Position numbers and translations under genes: made by a program
Notes under the pieces: model-generated
Databases searched by the model: none
Told to the model about the DNA's origin: nothing
The model's input: only the letters and a program-made list of their open reading frames with translations
DNA from: Alphaproteobacteria bacterium
Lineage (GTDB): Bacteria > Pseudomonadota > Alphaproteobacteria > UBA8366 > GCA-2717185
Length of the DNA stretch: 43,755 nucleotides
Reading direction: 5' to 3'
Assembly (NCBI GenBank): GCA_021774435.1
Contig: JAJFJB010000087.1
Coordinates: 1 to 43,755, forward strand
Part shown: one piece after another, positions 1 to 8,643 of the stretch
Layout of the letters: the number at the start of each line of letters is the position of its first letter
How positions within the stretch are numbered: position 1 is the first letter of the stretch

Positions 1-127
1 TTCGCGGCTTCGGAAACAAGCCGCTAAAGGACGGCGCCAGAAAGACAACGCCGCGACTTTTAGCAATTGGGTGCGCCGGGTTAGAGTATCTCAATGACAT
101 TGATGTTAACGAGATAGACAGTTGAAC

Positions 128-1078
128 ATGGCCGAACCAAAAGCATCCTTCACCCCCGAAACACTCGCGGCAGCGGGTTTCCCAACTATTTCCTACGACG
201 TGCTCGAAGAAGGCGTGGAATTCCGCTCCGGCGACCATCTCCTTCGGCCTGAGGATGTCGAGGCCTATGCCTTCGCCGTCGAAGATTATGACCCTTGGTT
301 TTTTGCGCCTGGCCCCTTCGGGGCGCCAATCGGACACCCTACGATACTGGCCAATCAGGCGCTCATGATGCGCCACAACAACTACTTCGTTCCCGCCGGG
401 CTTCATGCCCGAATGATCTACGACTTCGTCAATCCCATACCGCTCGGCGTGCGCGCCCGGACGATGGGAAATTTGGCGGAGAAGTATGTGCGCCGGGACA
501 AACCCTATATGGTGACGGAATATCACACTGCAGGGGAAACAGGCGGAACGTTGGTGAATGGCAATTTCGTGCAAATGATATTCAAGGAAGATACCGCTCC
601 CGCATCCGGCAGTAGTCGTCGCCGAGAACCGGAACCACCACAGTTCGATCCTTCGACCACGCAAGCCGAAGGGCGCGGCGGCAGGCTGGAACTCGGCCAG
701 GATCTTCCGCCGCTTTCTCGCTCGCTCGAACAACGTCAAATCGATGTCTATTCCGGCGTGAAGCCCCTGTCGATCCACACCGACGAAGACTGGGCGCGCG
801 CCAAGGGGTTCCGGACGACTATCGCCCAAGGGATGATGAGCACCGCCTATGTGTCGACATTGATGACCTCAGCCGTTGGCGAGGGATTTGTCGTCGGCGG
901 TCACATGGATGCGCGCTTCCTTCGACCGGTATTTTGTGGGGATACCCTCGACATAAGGAGTAGAATTATCGGTTTCACGAGGGAAAAAGAACAGACCCGC
1001 GTGCACGTTACGGTTAAAGCGCACAATCAGTCCGGCGACCAAACGATGGCGGCGGTCAGCAGCGCCCTATGTTATTGA
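128..1078 (+). CDS. MaoC-like acyl dehydratase (double hotdog)
   Basis: Probable hydratase/dehydratase of acyl-CoA-type substrates, cytosolic, about 316 residues. Two hotdog-like halves are visible: an N-terminal one (roughly residues 20-155) and a C-terminal MaoC-type one (roughly 200-315) with the stretch YSGVKPLSIHTDEDWA, then GMMSTAYVS and RFLRPVFCGDTL, which are typical of MaoC proteins. Classical R-hydratases carry Asp in the G-D-x-N-P-x-H signature; here the position after SG is Val, while the His is kept, so the reaction may differ from ordinary enoyl-CoA hydration. The start is ambiguous: a TTG at 122 lies 7 bases after a weak GAGA at 111-114, and an ATG at 128 begins the homologous-looking sequence. 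The gene stands alone on the plus strand, convergent with the following enolase-superfamily gene. Confidence 0.82.
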   Translation: MAEPKASFTPETLAAAGFPTISYDVLEEGVEFRSGDHLLRPEDVEAYAFAVEDYDPWFFAPGPFGAPIGHPTILANQALMMRHNNYFVPAGLHARMIYDFVNPIPLGVRARTMGNLAEKYVRRDKPYMVTEYHTAGETGGTLVNGNFVQMIFKEDTAPASGSSRRREPEPPQFDPSTTQAEGRGGRLELGQDLPPLSRSLEQRQIDVYSGVKPLSIHTDEDWARAKGFRTTIAQGMMSTAYVSTLMTSAVGEGFVVGGHMDARFLRPVFCGDTLDIRSRIIGFTREKEQTRVHVTVKAHNQSGDQTMAAVSSALCY

Positions 1079-1139
1079 CCGGAGTCAGCATCGCTGCCGA
1101 TAGAGGGGAAGCACGATCGCCACCCCATTCGGGCCGTCG

Positions 1140-2333
1140 TTAAACAAGCCCGGACCTCTCCTTAATCGGCGGATGTTCTTTGACCGCATCCTCGTTGACA
1201 TCCGCGCCCCAGCCTGGACCGGGCATCAGCGCGATGTGACCATTCTCGATCACCGGTCTTTCGGTGAGCAGGTCGTATGCCCAGGGCACTTGGACCTTGT
1301 CGATTTCCATGACCCGGAAGTTTGGCACAACGCCACAAAAAGCAGATGTAATCAGGGTGCCGATAGGCCCGCTGTAATTATGTGTCGCGACATTCTTCTC
1401 AAATGCATCGCACAATGCCGCCATGCGGAGAGATTCCAGTATGCCGTTATACATCACGTCGGTGATAACGACATCGACCGATTTGTGATCCAAGAAGGGA
1501 CGCAACTGCCGCATCCCGGTCAGCGTTTCGCATGAGGCGATAGGCGTCGTTGTCCCATACCGCAGTTCGGCTAGGGCGGTCGCATCGAAATTGTCGACTT
1601 CCATCCATTCCAAATCGAACGGTTCCAAGGCACGCGCCATGCGCAGAAAGCCCTCGGTCCGAAAGTTGAAGTTGGTGTCTAGATGCAGTCCTATCCCCGA
1701 CCCGGCGCCATCGCGGAAGGCTTCCATTTGTTCGACGGCTGCTAGGGTCGCAGCGCGCATCGGGTTGCGGTCGCGGTCACCGTTGCCGCCGACCCAGCCC
1801 GGCCCGTACATGTAGGTTTCCTTGCGGTCGAACATGATCAGGTTGCACTTCAGCGCGTGGTAGCCGGAGTCTCTGACCTGCCGTCCAAGCGCCTTGATGT
1901 CATCGAGCGAGCGGATCGGATCGACGAGAAGAATTTCGTGATTGCTCACGTGATAGCTGCCGCAATGCGACCAATAGAGTCGAATGGAATCGCGCAGCGC
2001 ACCACCCAGCATTTCATATACGGGAACACCCAGCGCCTTGGCTTTGATATCGACCAACGCATTTTCCATAGGGCCAATCGCGCGTGCCGCAGCGCCGATG
2101 GACACGCCCCAGCTTCGCCGACGCAGTTCCTCGATAGCCGCTTGTACGTTTCGCGGGTCCTTGCCGATCAGATGCTGGCCGATATGCCGGATCAACGGCG
2201 CGACCGCCCCGCCGACATTGCCTTCCGAAAAATCCGCCCAGCCCGTCAATCCTTCGTCCGTGGATACTTTCAAGAAGTTAAAATTGCGCCAGCCCGCGCC
2301 AGCGACAAGAATGTCCACACCTGTGATTTTCAT
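1140..2333 (-). CDS. Mandelate racemase/muconate lactonizing enzyme family dehydratase
   Basis: Enolase-superfamily enzyme of 397 residues, probably a sugar-acid or hydroxy-acid dehydratase acting in the cytosol. The N-terminal capping domain covers about residues 1-130 and the (beta/alpha)7-beta barrel the rest. Visible active-site candidates are Lys162 (LKCN, in place of the usual KxK), metal ligands Asp219 (LDTNFN), Glu245 (EWMEVD) and Glu269 (SCET), and His318 (ATHNYSGPIGT), the catalytic His of the mandelate racemase/galactonate dehydratase branch. The start is supported by AGGAAGGAT seven bases upstream of the ATG. The substrate cannot be told; the KxN instead of KxK points to a dehydratase rather than a racemase. 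It is divergent from the solute-binding protein gene at 2507. Confidence 0.88.
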   Translation of the reverse strand: MKITGVDILVAGAGWRNFNFLKVSTDEGLTGWADFSEGNVGGAVAPLIRHIGQHLIGKDPRNVQAAIEELRRRSWGVSIGAAARAIGPMENALVDIKAKALGVPVYEMLGGALRDSIRLYWSHCGSYHVSNHEILLVDPIRSLDDIKALGRQVRDSGYHALKCNLIMFDRKETYMYGPGWVGGNGDRDRNPMRAATLAAVEQMEAFRDGAGSGIGLHLDTNFNFRTEGFLRMARALEPFDLEWMEVDNFDATALAELRYGTTTPIASCETLTGMRQLRPFLDHKSVDVVITDVMYNGILESLRMAALCDAFEKNVATHNYSGPIGTLITSAFCGVVPNFRVMEIDKVQVPWAYDLLTERPVIENGHIALMPGPGWGADVNEDAVKEHPPIKERSGLV

Positions 2334-2506
2334 TCGCTATCCTTCCTACCCGAAACCGGCATTAGCGCGGCAACCCAACAGCGCTTTTCCCGCGTCATAA
2401 GGCCAAAAAGAAGATTAAGGCCGGACGTGCCTTGCAACAACGCGCGGCAATTGGCTTAATCCTTATCACGCTATCTTTTCTTCCAAACAATTCCGGATTT
2501 ATCGCC

Positions 2507-3244
2507 ATGAGTGAAGTGCCTGCGGAAGTCGTCGCCCAATTATCCCCCACCGGCGCCCTGCGCGCCGGCATCAACATGTCCAACTTTTTGCTCGTCGTCG
2601 ATAAAACCGAGTCAGGCGATCCGATCGGCCCGTCGCCCAGCATCGCCAAGGCAATCGCCGATGCGCTAGGTGTCCCACTCAAACTCGTCCCCTTTGAAAA
2701 CCCGAGCGCCGTCGCTGCCGCGGCAGGCACGGGTGTCTGGGATATCGGGAATATCGGTGCGGAGCCACAGCGCGCGGAAGTCATGGATTTCACGGCTGCC
2801 TATGTCGAAATCGAGGCGACCTATCTGGTCCAGCCAGGGTCAAGCTTGCAGTCGATCGAAGAAGTGGATCAGCCCGGCAATACCATCTCCGTTTCGAAAG
2901 GCAGCGCCTACGGTTTATGGCTTGAGAACAATATCAAGCAAGCAGACCTGAGGCCTGTCGTCGGCGGCGATGCGGCGTTCGATCAGTTCGTCAACGACAA
3001 GATGGATGCACTGGCCAGCCTCCGCCCACGCCTCATTACGGAGACGGATAAGCTGCCCGGCTCACGGATTCTCGACGGTCAGTTTGCTGCCGTGCAACAA
3101 GCCGTCGGCGTCAACAAAGGCAATGACGCGGCCTATGCCTGGCTCAAAGATTTCGTCGAAGAGTCAAAAGCAAGCGGCTTGATCGCAAGCTTTATCGAAA
3201 AACACGGCGTTCAAGGCAAACTCTCGGTCGCCGGCCCCGCGTAG
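2507..3244 (+). CDS. Family 3 solute-binding protein (ABC transporter type)
   Basis: Periplasmic-binding-protein-fold protein of about 245 residues, resembling bacterial extracellular solute-binding family 3 (amino acid or polar organic acid binders). Family-like stretches are LRAGINMSNF near the N-terminus, GPSPSIAKAIADALGVPL, WDIGNIGAEPQRAEVMDFT and the late VQQAVGVNKGNDAAYAWLKDF. With the ATG at 2507 there is no signal peptide. An in-frame TTG at 2432 would add 25 residues containing a hydrophobic run (AIGLILITLSFL), which could act as an export signal, but no good ribosome site precedes it. No permease or ATPase gene is nearby, so it may be an orphan binding protein or have been recruited to a cytosolic role. 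Confidence 0.75.
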   Translation: MSEVPAEVVAQLSPTGALRAGINMSNFLLVVDKTESGDPIGPSPSIAKAIADALGVPLKLVPFENPSAVAAAAGTGVWDIGNIGAEPQRAEVMDFTAAYVEIEATYLVQPGSSLQSIEEVDQPGNTISVSKGSAYGLWLENNIKQADLRPVVGGDAAFDQFVNDKMDALASLRPRLITETDKLPGSRILDGQFAAVQQAVGVNKGNDAAYAWLKDFVEESKASGLIASFIEKHGVQGKLSVAGPA

Positions 3245-3326
3245 GGTCAACCAAAAACCTGAGGCCAGTGCGGCGCCAGACCAGAGCAAACCACGATCTG
3301 ATCTAAGCACCGCGCTGTTAAGCCGC

Positions 3327-4562
3327 TTAGATTACATTTTCCTCGCGCATTTTCTTGACCTCTTCGGCGGAGAGACCAAGCCAGTTGCCGTAGACTTCCT
3401 CGTTGTTGCCGCCATGAATTGGGGCGGTACTCACCGGCACCTTGCTGTCCGACATCATGATTGGTGTCCCCGGCACGACCATTTCACCGCGCACGGGGTG
3501 GTCGATTTTAGTGATGATGCCGCGCTTGCGCAGATCTTTATCCTCAAGCTGCTCTTTCATATTGAGCACCGCGCCGCAGGGTACCTTGGCGCTGGCAATG
3601 ATCTCCATCACCTCCCGCTTGGTATGCTGCGACGTCCAGGCTGAAATCGCCTCATCGACGACTTCCTTATGCTCGAACCGAGAACCGCCATCCTGCAGGC
3701 GTGGGTCGTCGAGCAGATCTTCACGGCCGATCGCCTTGACTAGCCGCCGCCAGTGCTCCTCGTTGCCACGTGAGGCAAAGATATAGGCCCAATCGTCGAG
3801 CCCGCCCGGCTTGCACGGAAAAAGCCCGCCTGGCGCGGTGCCGACGACGTCATTACCGCCGCGCGGCAACAGTGAGCCATCCTCGCGTTGCGCCTGGCGG
3901 CTCATCGACGTGCGACTGTAATTGACCATCGCATCGCGCATGGCGACCTGGACATGCTGTCCCTTCCCCGTGGTGACGCGTTGGAACAGAGCACCGAGAA
4001 TACCCATGGCAGCCATCATGCCGGTACCCGTATCGCCCATCGTCGCACCCGGGCGGATTGGCGGTTGGTCGGGCATGCCATTGATAGCGAAGGTGCCACC
4101 GGCGGCCTGGGCAATCATGTCGAAGGCCAGATAATCGGCATGCGGTCCTTCAGGCGAAAACCCTTTCACCTGGGCGAAGATGACTCGCGGGTTCAGTTCG
4201 CTCAGCCGTTCGTAGTCGAAACCGAGCCGCGCAAAGGTGCCGGGCGCCATATTTTCGATGACGACGTCGACTTCCTTGACCAGCTTCTCGATCAGCGCCT
4301 TGCCTTCCGGCGATTTAAGATTGCAGGTAATCGACTTTTTGTTGGTGTTATAGAAAATAAAATAATGCGCGTCGGCATCGGGGCGGTTACTGAATCCCCA
4401 ACGGCCCGGTTCGCCGCGTTTCGGTTCCTCGACCTTAACGACCTCCGCCCCCATCCAGGCCAGCGCCTGGGTGCAGGATGGCCCCGCCTCGAACTGCGTA
4501 AAATCAAGAACCTTGATACCCTCAAGCGCTGTGCTTGAGGTCGGTAAGCTGTTTCCATCCAT
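3327..4562 (-). CDS. Class III (CaiB/BaiF family) CoA-transferase
   Basis: Moves CoA between carboxylic acids, activating a substrate acid for catabolism; cytosolic, 411 residues, normal for the formyl-CoA transferase/CaiB family. The N-terminal signature GIKVLDFTQFEAGPSC, VVKVEEPKRGEPGR, the NKKSITCNLKSPEG stretch and AFDMIAQAAGG are characteristic. Asp177 in MGDTGTGMM is the candidate catalytic aspartate that forms the acyl anhydride. The start at 4562 is chosen because GAGGAG lies 10 bases upstream; an in-frame ATG at 4634 would add 24 unlikely residues. It is very similar in motif wording to the gene at 8644-9897, so the two are probably paralogues for related acids. The acid substrate is unknown. 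Confidence 0.92.
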   Translation of the reverse strand: MDGNSLPTSSTALEGIKVLDFTQFEAGPSCTQALAWMGAEVVKVEEPKRGEPGRWGFSNRPDADAHYFIFYNTNKKSITCNLKSPEGKALIEKLVKEVDVVIENMAPGTFARLGFDYERLSELNPRVIFAQVKGFSPEGPHADYLAFDMIAQAAGGTFAINGMPDQPPIRPGATMGDTGTGMMAAMGILGALFQRVTTGKGQHVQVAMRDAMVNYSRTSMSRQAQREDGSLLPRGGNDVVGTAPGGLFPCKPGGLDDWAYIFASRGNEEHWRRLVKAIGREDLLDDPRLQDGGSRFEHKEVVDEAISAWTSQHTKREVMEIIASAKVPCGAVLNMKEQLEDKDLRKRGIITKIDHPVRGEMVVPGTPIMMSDSKVPVSTAPIHGGNNEEVYGNWLGLSAEEVKKMREENVI

Positions 4563-5057
4563 TGTCTTCTCGCTCCTCACTAGGGGATCCGTCCATTCAG
4601 ACGTCATGTTGCGAAAGATACTAACCGCCAACAACCTTAATCAGCAACGGTAGCGACCGGAAACAAAAAAGCGATGTGGCGCGGTTTCGTTAAACCGTTG
4701 TTTCGAAAGCCCGGCGGACGGAGTCTCGACCCCGGACCCGCTGATTTAGAGCCCTCTGAAGTTTCAATGAAATCTGTGGGCCGACCAGCTTTTCGATGGA
4801 TTGGAACCGGAGAAACACAGGAAGTTGGACATGCCGTCCTTATTCTGCAATTTGCCGAAGGTGCGTTAAATGTAAAGCCGACCTCCCTTCCAACAGTCGA
4901 CTCTATTCACGCAATCCTAAATTGTCACGCCTGACCTTAAATTGCCTTAAGAAGAGGCCGCCTCCAGGCAGTTAGTGAAGTCGGTTTTGACAAACCAGCC
5001 CCGGTATCTGTTACTTGAAGCGACCGGCTTGATCATCGCTAATTCTGGAGACACAGC
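4563..5057. other. Intergenic region with a short palindrome
   Basis: Divergent spacer of about 495 bases between the CoA-transferase (minus) and the amidohydrolase (plus), so it should hold promoters for both. An open frame of 86 codons at 4674-4934 has no family resemblance and no good ribosome site, and I do not call it. A perfect inverted repeat, CGGTTT-CGTT-AAACCG, lies at 4682-4697 and could be an operator half-site pair or a small hairpin. Nothing else is recognisable. Confidence 0.4.
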
Positions 5058-6119
5058 GTGAACGACAATAACTCGACGACCCGCTTCGGCAGGATCACGA
5101 CACCGGATGAGGGGTGGCTCAGCCGCGCACCTGCCGAACCCGTCATCGATCCGGACCTGGCGATCGTCGACACCCACCATCACCTGTGGGACCACCCGTC
5201 GCGTTATTGCTATCTGCTGCCGGAATTTCTGTCAGACGTCGCGACCGGCCACAAGGTAACGCAGACGGTGTTCGTGCAATGCCACGCAATGTATCGGGCC
5301 GATGGACCGAAGGAACTGCGTTGCATCGGCGAGACCGAATTCGTCGCCGGCATAGCGGCGATGAGCGAAAGTGGCATATACGGTGATACCCGGGTCGCCG
5401 CCGGAATCGTCGGATTCGCCGACCTTACCCTCGGGGACCGTCTCGACGCCGTTCTCGAAGCCCATATCCAGGCCGGCGGCGGACGGTTCCGGGGCGTGCG
5501 TCATTCCGGTGCGTGGGATTCGGATCCCATCATCGGCAATGGCGCCAAGGCCGCAGGCCTCTATACGGAACCCGCGTTCGGCGCGGGCCTGGACCGACTG
5601 ACCGCGCACGATCTCTCGCTGGACGCCTGGGTCTTTCACACTCAGCTTGATGAAGTGCGCGACCTCGCCCGCGGCCACCCCGACGCAAATATCATCCTCT
5701 GCCATTGTGGAGGCCCTCTGGGCTACGGGCCCTATGAGGGCAGAAAAGACGAGGTTCACGCCCAATGGCTCGTGGCCATCACCGAAATCGCAGCCTGTCC
5801 AAACGTCACCGTCAAACTCGGCGGCATGATGATGCGCCTCGCCGCCTACGATTACGGCGCCGTCTCTGCGCCTCCGGACTCTGCGACTTTAGCTGATTAC
5901 TGGCGACCCTATATTGAGCCCTGCATCGAACGCTTCGGCACGGACCGCTGCATGGTGGAAAGCAATTTCCCGGTCGAGAAAATGGGGATCGGGTACGCGG
6001 CACTCTGGAATACATTCAAACGCATCGCGCAGGGCGCCTCTGCCGTGGAAAAGGAAGCAATCTTTAGCGGGACGGCACGCCGGGTTTACAATTTGCCGCA
6101 AAACGAGACCGCCTCATAA
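5058..6119 (+). CDS. Amidohydrolase family 2 (COG3618-type TIM-barrel hydrolase)
   Basis: Metal-dependent hydrolase of about 353 residues, related to lactone hydrolases and decarboxylases of the amidohydrolase-2 family; probably hydrolyses a lactone or a related ring-derived intermediate in the cytosol. The N-terminal metal-binding motif is VDTHHHLWD (residues 37-45), as in COG3618 proteins. Later family marks are RGVRHSGAWD, ILCHCGGPLGYG and the C-terminal RCMVESNFPVEKMG, where the Asp usual in many amidohydrolases is replaced by the family's ESNFPV. The GTG start at 5058 follows GGAG (5047-5050) by seven bases. It is monocistronic, convergent with the methyltransferase gene downstream. Substrate unknown. 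Confidence 0.9.
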   Translation: MNDNNSTTRFGRITTPDEGWLSRAPAEPVIDPDLAIVDTHHHLWDHPSRYCYLLPEFLSDVATGHKVTQTVFVQCHAMYRADGPKELRCIGETEFVAGIAAMSESGIYGDTRVAAGIVGFADLTLGDRLDAVLEAHIQAGGGRFRGVRHSGAWDSDPIIGNGAKAAGLYTEPAFGAGLDRLTAHDLSLDAWVFHTQLDEVRDLARGHPDANIILCHCGGPLGYGPYEGRKDEVHAQWLVAITEIAACPNVTVKLGGMMMRLAAYDYGAVSAPPDSATLADYWRPYIEPCIERFGTDRCMVESNFPVEKMGIGYAALWNTFKRIAQGASAVEKEAIFSGTARRVYNLPQNETAS

Positions 6120-6179
6120 GATCCATACCGAAGCGGACATCGTTTCTCCACTCCCGCTGATATCTTACCAGTCCAAAGT

Positions 6180-7262
6180 TCAAGACTCCGCTGGTTTGCG
6201 CCCGGTAATCACCGACATGTAATGAATTCGGCAATCGGGGAGCTCTCCGCGAACGGCTTCCGGCGTCGCCTGCAAACCCGACAATGCTACCTGCGCATCA
6301 ACGAAACCGACTGTTTCAAGCTCCGCCTTCAAATCCATTTTGGCGACCGGATAAGCGAACGGTTCGTTGTTTCGAGCTGCGTACCCCGCATGCAGCCATT
6401 CGCCGATGACCCCGCCCGGCGTGACGTACATGTCATACATGGCAAAGGTCCCTCCTGGCTTGAGCAACCGCCATCCCTCGGCAATCATCTTTCGAACCGC
6501 AGCAGGCGGCATTTCATGGATGAGCCAATGCGAAGTGACCAAATCGAAATCGGCGGCATCGAAACCTGTGTCTTCCGCGTTTCGTTGCCATAGGGTTATT
6601 GCCAAATTCTCTTCAAGGTTACGAAGATGCGCAAGGCGCAGCACCGGTCCACAGAGGTCGCAGCCGTGAATCTCGACATCCGGCATCGCCCTTTTCATGG
6701 CGCGCGTTCCCCGCGCACGGGCGCAACCCAGATCGAATATGCGCGACGGCGCGAAATTATCGCGTATGTATTCCGCATACCAGGCGAGCGGCTTATCGGG
6801 CTCCAGCAGTGAGAAACTCGACTTTTCGGTACGGCCCTCAAGCGCATACCCGCCCATGTCGCTTTCCCAAAGCCCTCCGGAATACTGGTGGATTTCGGCT
6901 TCAGTAAGATAGGCCGGCAATGGCAGGTCGGGGTCGAGATTAAGGCGCTCGGGATGTTGTTGGGCGGCCTCATCCAATTGCGCCGAGAGCTTGTCCATCT
7001 GAGGTTCGAGCTCCTGGTACATCCCCCAACGACCGAGCAGTGACATTTGTTGAGTAAACCGCTCTAGCCACGCATACACCGCATATTGCGGGGAACCGGC
7101 CATAGCGCTTTCCAGGTCGGGCACGCCATTTGCGCCTGTCGCACGCGCTTCTTCAACGACCTTGGCATACAAATCCTCACGCCATACGCCTTTCAGACCT
7201 TGAACAAATCCGTCGAAAGCGGTGGCTTGAAACGAACGGTCGGGGCGGCTGTTTGTCGACAT
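6180..7262 (-). CDS. Class I SAM-dependent methyltransferase
   Basis: Predicted S-adenosylmethionine-dependent methyltransferase of 360 residues. The N-terminal 165 residues are a helical, family-specific region. The Rossmann-type domain follows, with a motif I-like FDLGCARARGT, an acidic end of strand 2 (IHGCDLCGP), an Asp before motif II (DFDLVTSHWLIHEMP) and LLKPGGTFAMYDMY, a standard post-motif III sequence. The motif I glycines are partly replaced (GCARARG), but the position is convincing. The start at 7262 has GGAG nine bases upstream; an in-frame upstream start at 7379 would run through the neighbour's coding region. It follows the small coiled-coil gene by only 14 bases, so the two are co-transcribed. 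The methyl acceptor is unknown. Confidence 0.83.
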   Translation of the reverse strand: MSTNSRPDRSFQATAFDGFVQGLKGVWREDLYAKVVEEARATGANGVPDLESAMAGSPQYAVYAWLERFTQQMSLLGRWGMYQELEPQMDKLSAQLDEAAQQHPERLNLDPDLPLPAYLTEAEIHQYSGGLWESDMGGYALEGRTEKSSFSLLEPDKPLAWYAEYIRDNFAPSRIFDLGCARARGTRAMKRAMPDVEIHGCDLCGPVLRLAHLRNLEENLAITLWQRNAEDTGFDAADFDLVTSHWLIHEMPPAAVRKMIAEGWRLLKPGGTFAMYDMYVTPGGVIGEWLHAGYAARNNEPFAYPVAKMDLKAELETVGFVDAQVALSGLQATPEAVRGELPDCRIHYMSVITGRKPAES

Positions 7263-7276
7263 GAGGTGGCTCCAGC

Positions 7277-7597
7277 TTATTCGTCGGACATAAAATGGCG
7301 GACGTCGGCTATGGGGTCCGGATCCAGCCACGGCCGCAAAATTTCCGCAGTAAACGCTGCCTGCTCGTCCGAAAGCCAACCCTCCACCGCTTCCGTTCTC
7401 CCAGCCGCCTCCAACGCGTCAGGGCCAACGACATTCTTTTCCTCAAGCGCCGCTGTCAGCCGGTGCACTTCAGCCTTAAGGACGTATACCTCGCTCGCAA
7501 GGGCCATAACGACGCCGAACATCCGCGCATCGTTTGGCTCCGTAAACCCAGCAAGGGTTACAGGGGGTGTCGAAGTGTCTGTCGGCGAACTGGTCAT
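7277..7597 (-). CDS. Small coiled-coil protein upstream of methyltransferase
   Basis: Unrecognised protein of about 106 residues. Residues 30-60 (ALASEVYVLKAEVHRLTAALEEK) have a clear heptad-like pattern, predicting a short coiled coil. The C-terminal part is acidic with several tryptophans (GWLSDEQ, LRPWLDPDPIADVRHF). There is no signal peptide, membrane segment or catalytic motif. An alternative ATG lies four codons upstream at 7609. The stop is 14 bases before the methyltransferase start, and that gene's ribosome site overlaps this gene's end, so the two are a translationally close pair. I infer that it may be a partner or accessory of the methyltransferase. It is shared only by context, not by a known function. 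Confidence 0.68.
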   Translation of the reverse strand: MTSSPTDTSTPPVTLAGFTEPNDARMFGVVMALASEVYVLKAEVHRLTAALEEKNVVGPDALEAAGRTEAVEGWLSDEQAAFTAEILRPWLDPDPIADVRHFMSDE

Positions 7598-7795
7598 GAT
7601 AATACCCATGCTAAGAAAAACGTGGACACCTTTGCCGGCGCCGGACTGTTATTCTGCAATTATAAAAGATTGGAAGTCGAATCCTCGAAGGTACAGCGGC
7701 GGCACGACAGAGTTGCGCGTTGTGAAAAAACGAGGCGGCCCTCTAAGATCAATTCTGAAAGGGCTGAAACAGCCCACCAAACGGGAGGAATTGCC

Positions 7796-8620
7796 GTGAC
7801 CACGATCAAGCGCGCCCATCTCATCGCAGGGGGGTTTCCGCCGGGTTCCCCGGCGAGACATGACATGAACTATGCCCGCATGCAGCTCCTGCAAAAGCTT
7901 GACGGCGAAGATAATCTCTCGATCACTGTCGCCAACGATTTTCAGGACATCGAGCGCTGGTTAGCGGGAGCTGATTTGCTGGTCACTTATGTTGCGGGGC
8001 CCTTCCCGGTGGGTGCGGGAAACGATGCTTTGCAGGCTTGGCTCGAGGCGGGCGGCCGCTGGTTGGCCCTGCACGGGACATCGGGTGGCAAAGCAATGAA
8101 GACCGAGCGCAATGGCCGCCCCGCCAGAATGATGGTCAAGGGCGCGCATCACGAAACGCTAGGGTGTTTCTTCCTCAATCATCCGCCGATATGCGCTTTT
8201 GACGTGACAGTCGCCGGCGAGCACCCCGTCACGCGCGGCCTGCCGGCCCGCTTCACCGTAGAGGACGAGCTTTATCTCATCGAGATGCTGGATCCGAGCA
8301 CGAGCAGGATCCTGCTGACAACCGAATTGGTAGAGGACTTCTCGCCCCCCGGCTTTGGCTTTGTTTATGACGTGGACACATCTGTACTGCCGGACGGCAA
8401 GACCCGTGTTCTCGGCTATGCGCGCGATGTCGGGCAAGGGGAAATCGTTTATGTCGGGCTCGGCCACTGCCATACGGGCCGCACCGGCAACGAGTCGTCG
8501 GTGGACACGAGTATCGACCCGAGCGGCGTTATGCCGCCCGAAATGCACAACGTCTGGGAAACCGAAGCCTTCGCACGCTTGCTGCAAAACGCCGTCGCCT
8601 GGGGGTTCGGCAAAGGCTGA
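7796..8620 (+). CDS. ThuA-like domain protein
   Basis: Protein of 274 residues with the ThuA (trehalose utilisation)/class I glutamine-amidotransferase-like fold. Typical stretches are the early RAHLIAGGFPPGSPARHDM, the ADLLVTYVAG strand, WLALHGTSGGKAM, the domain's HHETLGCFFLNHPP region and VYVGLGHCHTG near the end. The family has no single established reaction; members sit in sugar and organic-acid catabolic loci. The GTG start at 7796 is strongly supported by GGGAGGAA (7783-7790); the frame stays open upstream to 7295, but that part overlaps the minus-strand pair and is not coding. It converges with the CoA-transferase at 8644. Confidence 0.85.
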   Translation: MTTIKRAHLIAGGFPPGSPARHDMNYARMQLLQKLDGEDNLSITVANDFQDIERWLAGADLLVTYVAGPFPVGAGNDALQAWLEAGGRWLALHGTSGGKAMKTERNGRPARMMVKGAHHETLGCFFLNHPPICAFDVTVAGEHPVTRGLPARFTVEDELYLIEMLDPSTSRILLTTELVEDFSPPGFGFVYDVDTSVLPDGKTRVLGYARDVGQGEIVYVGLGHCHTGRTGNESSVDTSIDPSGVMPPEMHNVWETEAFARLLQNAVAWGFGKG

Positions 8621-8643
8621 CCACGCCTGGCATCATCGCTCCG

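Noticed and set aside
3..125. Open frame from the left edge ending just before the MaoC-like gene
   Set aside because: It could be the tail of an upstream gene, but 40 codons show no family likeness and use rare codons for this genome, so it is not called.
2432..2506. TTG-initiated extension giving the solute-binding protein a signal peptide
   Set aside because: The hydrophobic run is suggestive, but it lacks a ribosome site and has proline-asparagine residues unlike a normal signal cut; kept only as an alternative.
4674..4934. Open frame of 86 codons between the CoA-transferase and the amidohydrolase
   Set aside because: No ribosome site, no recognisable domain and atypical composition.
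4947..5040. Minus-strand translation with RGWFVKTDFTNCLEAAS, faintly like a cyclase RGRIVKTTGDG block
   Set aside because: The similarity stops after VKT and the key glycines are absent; too weak to call a relic.
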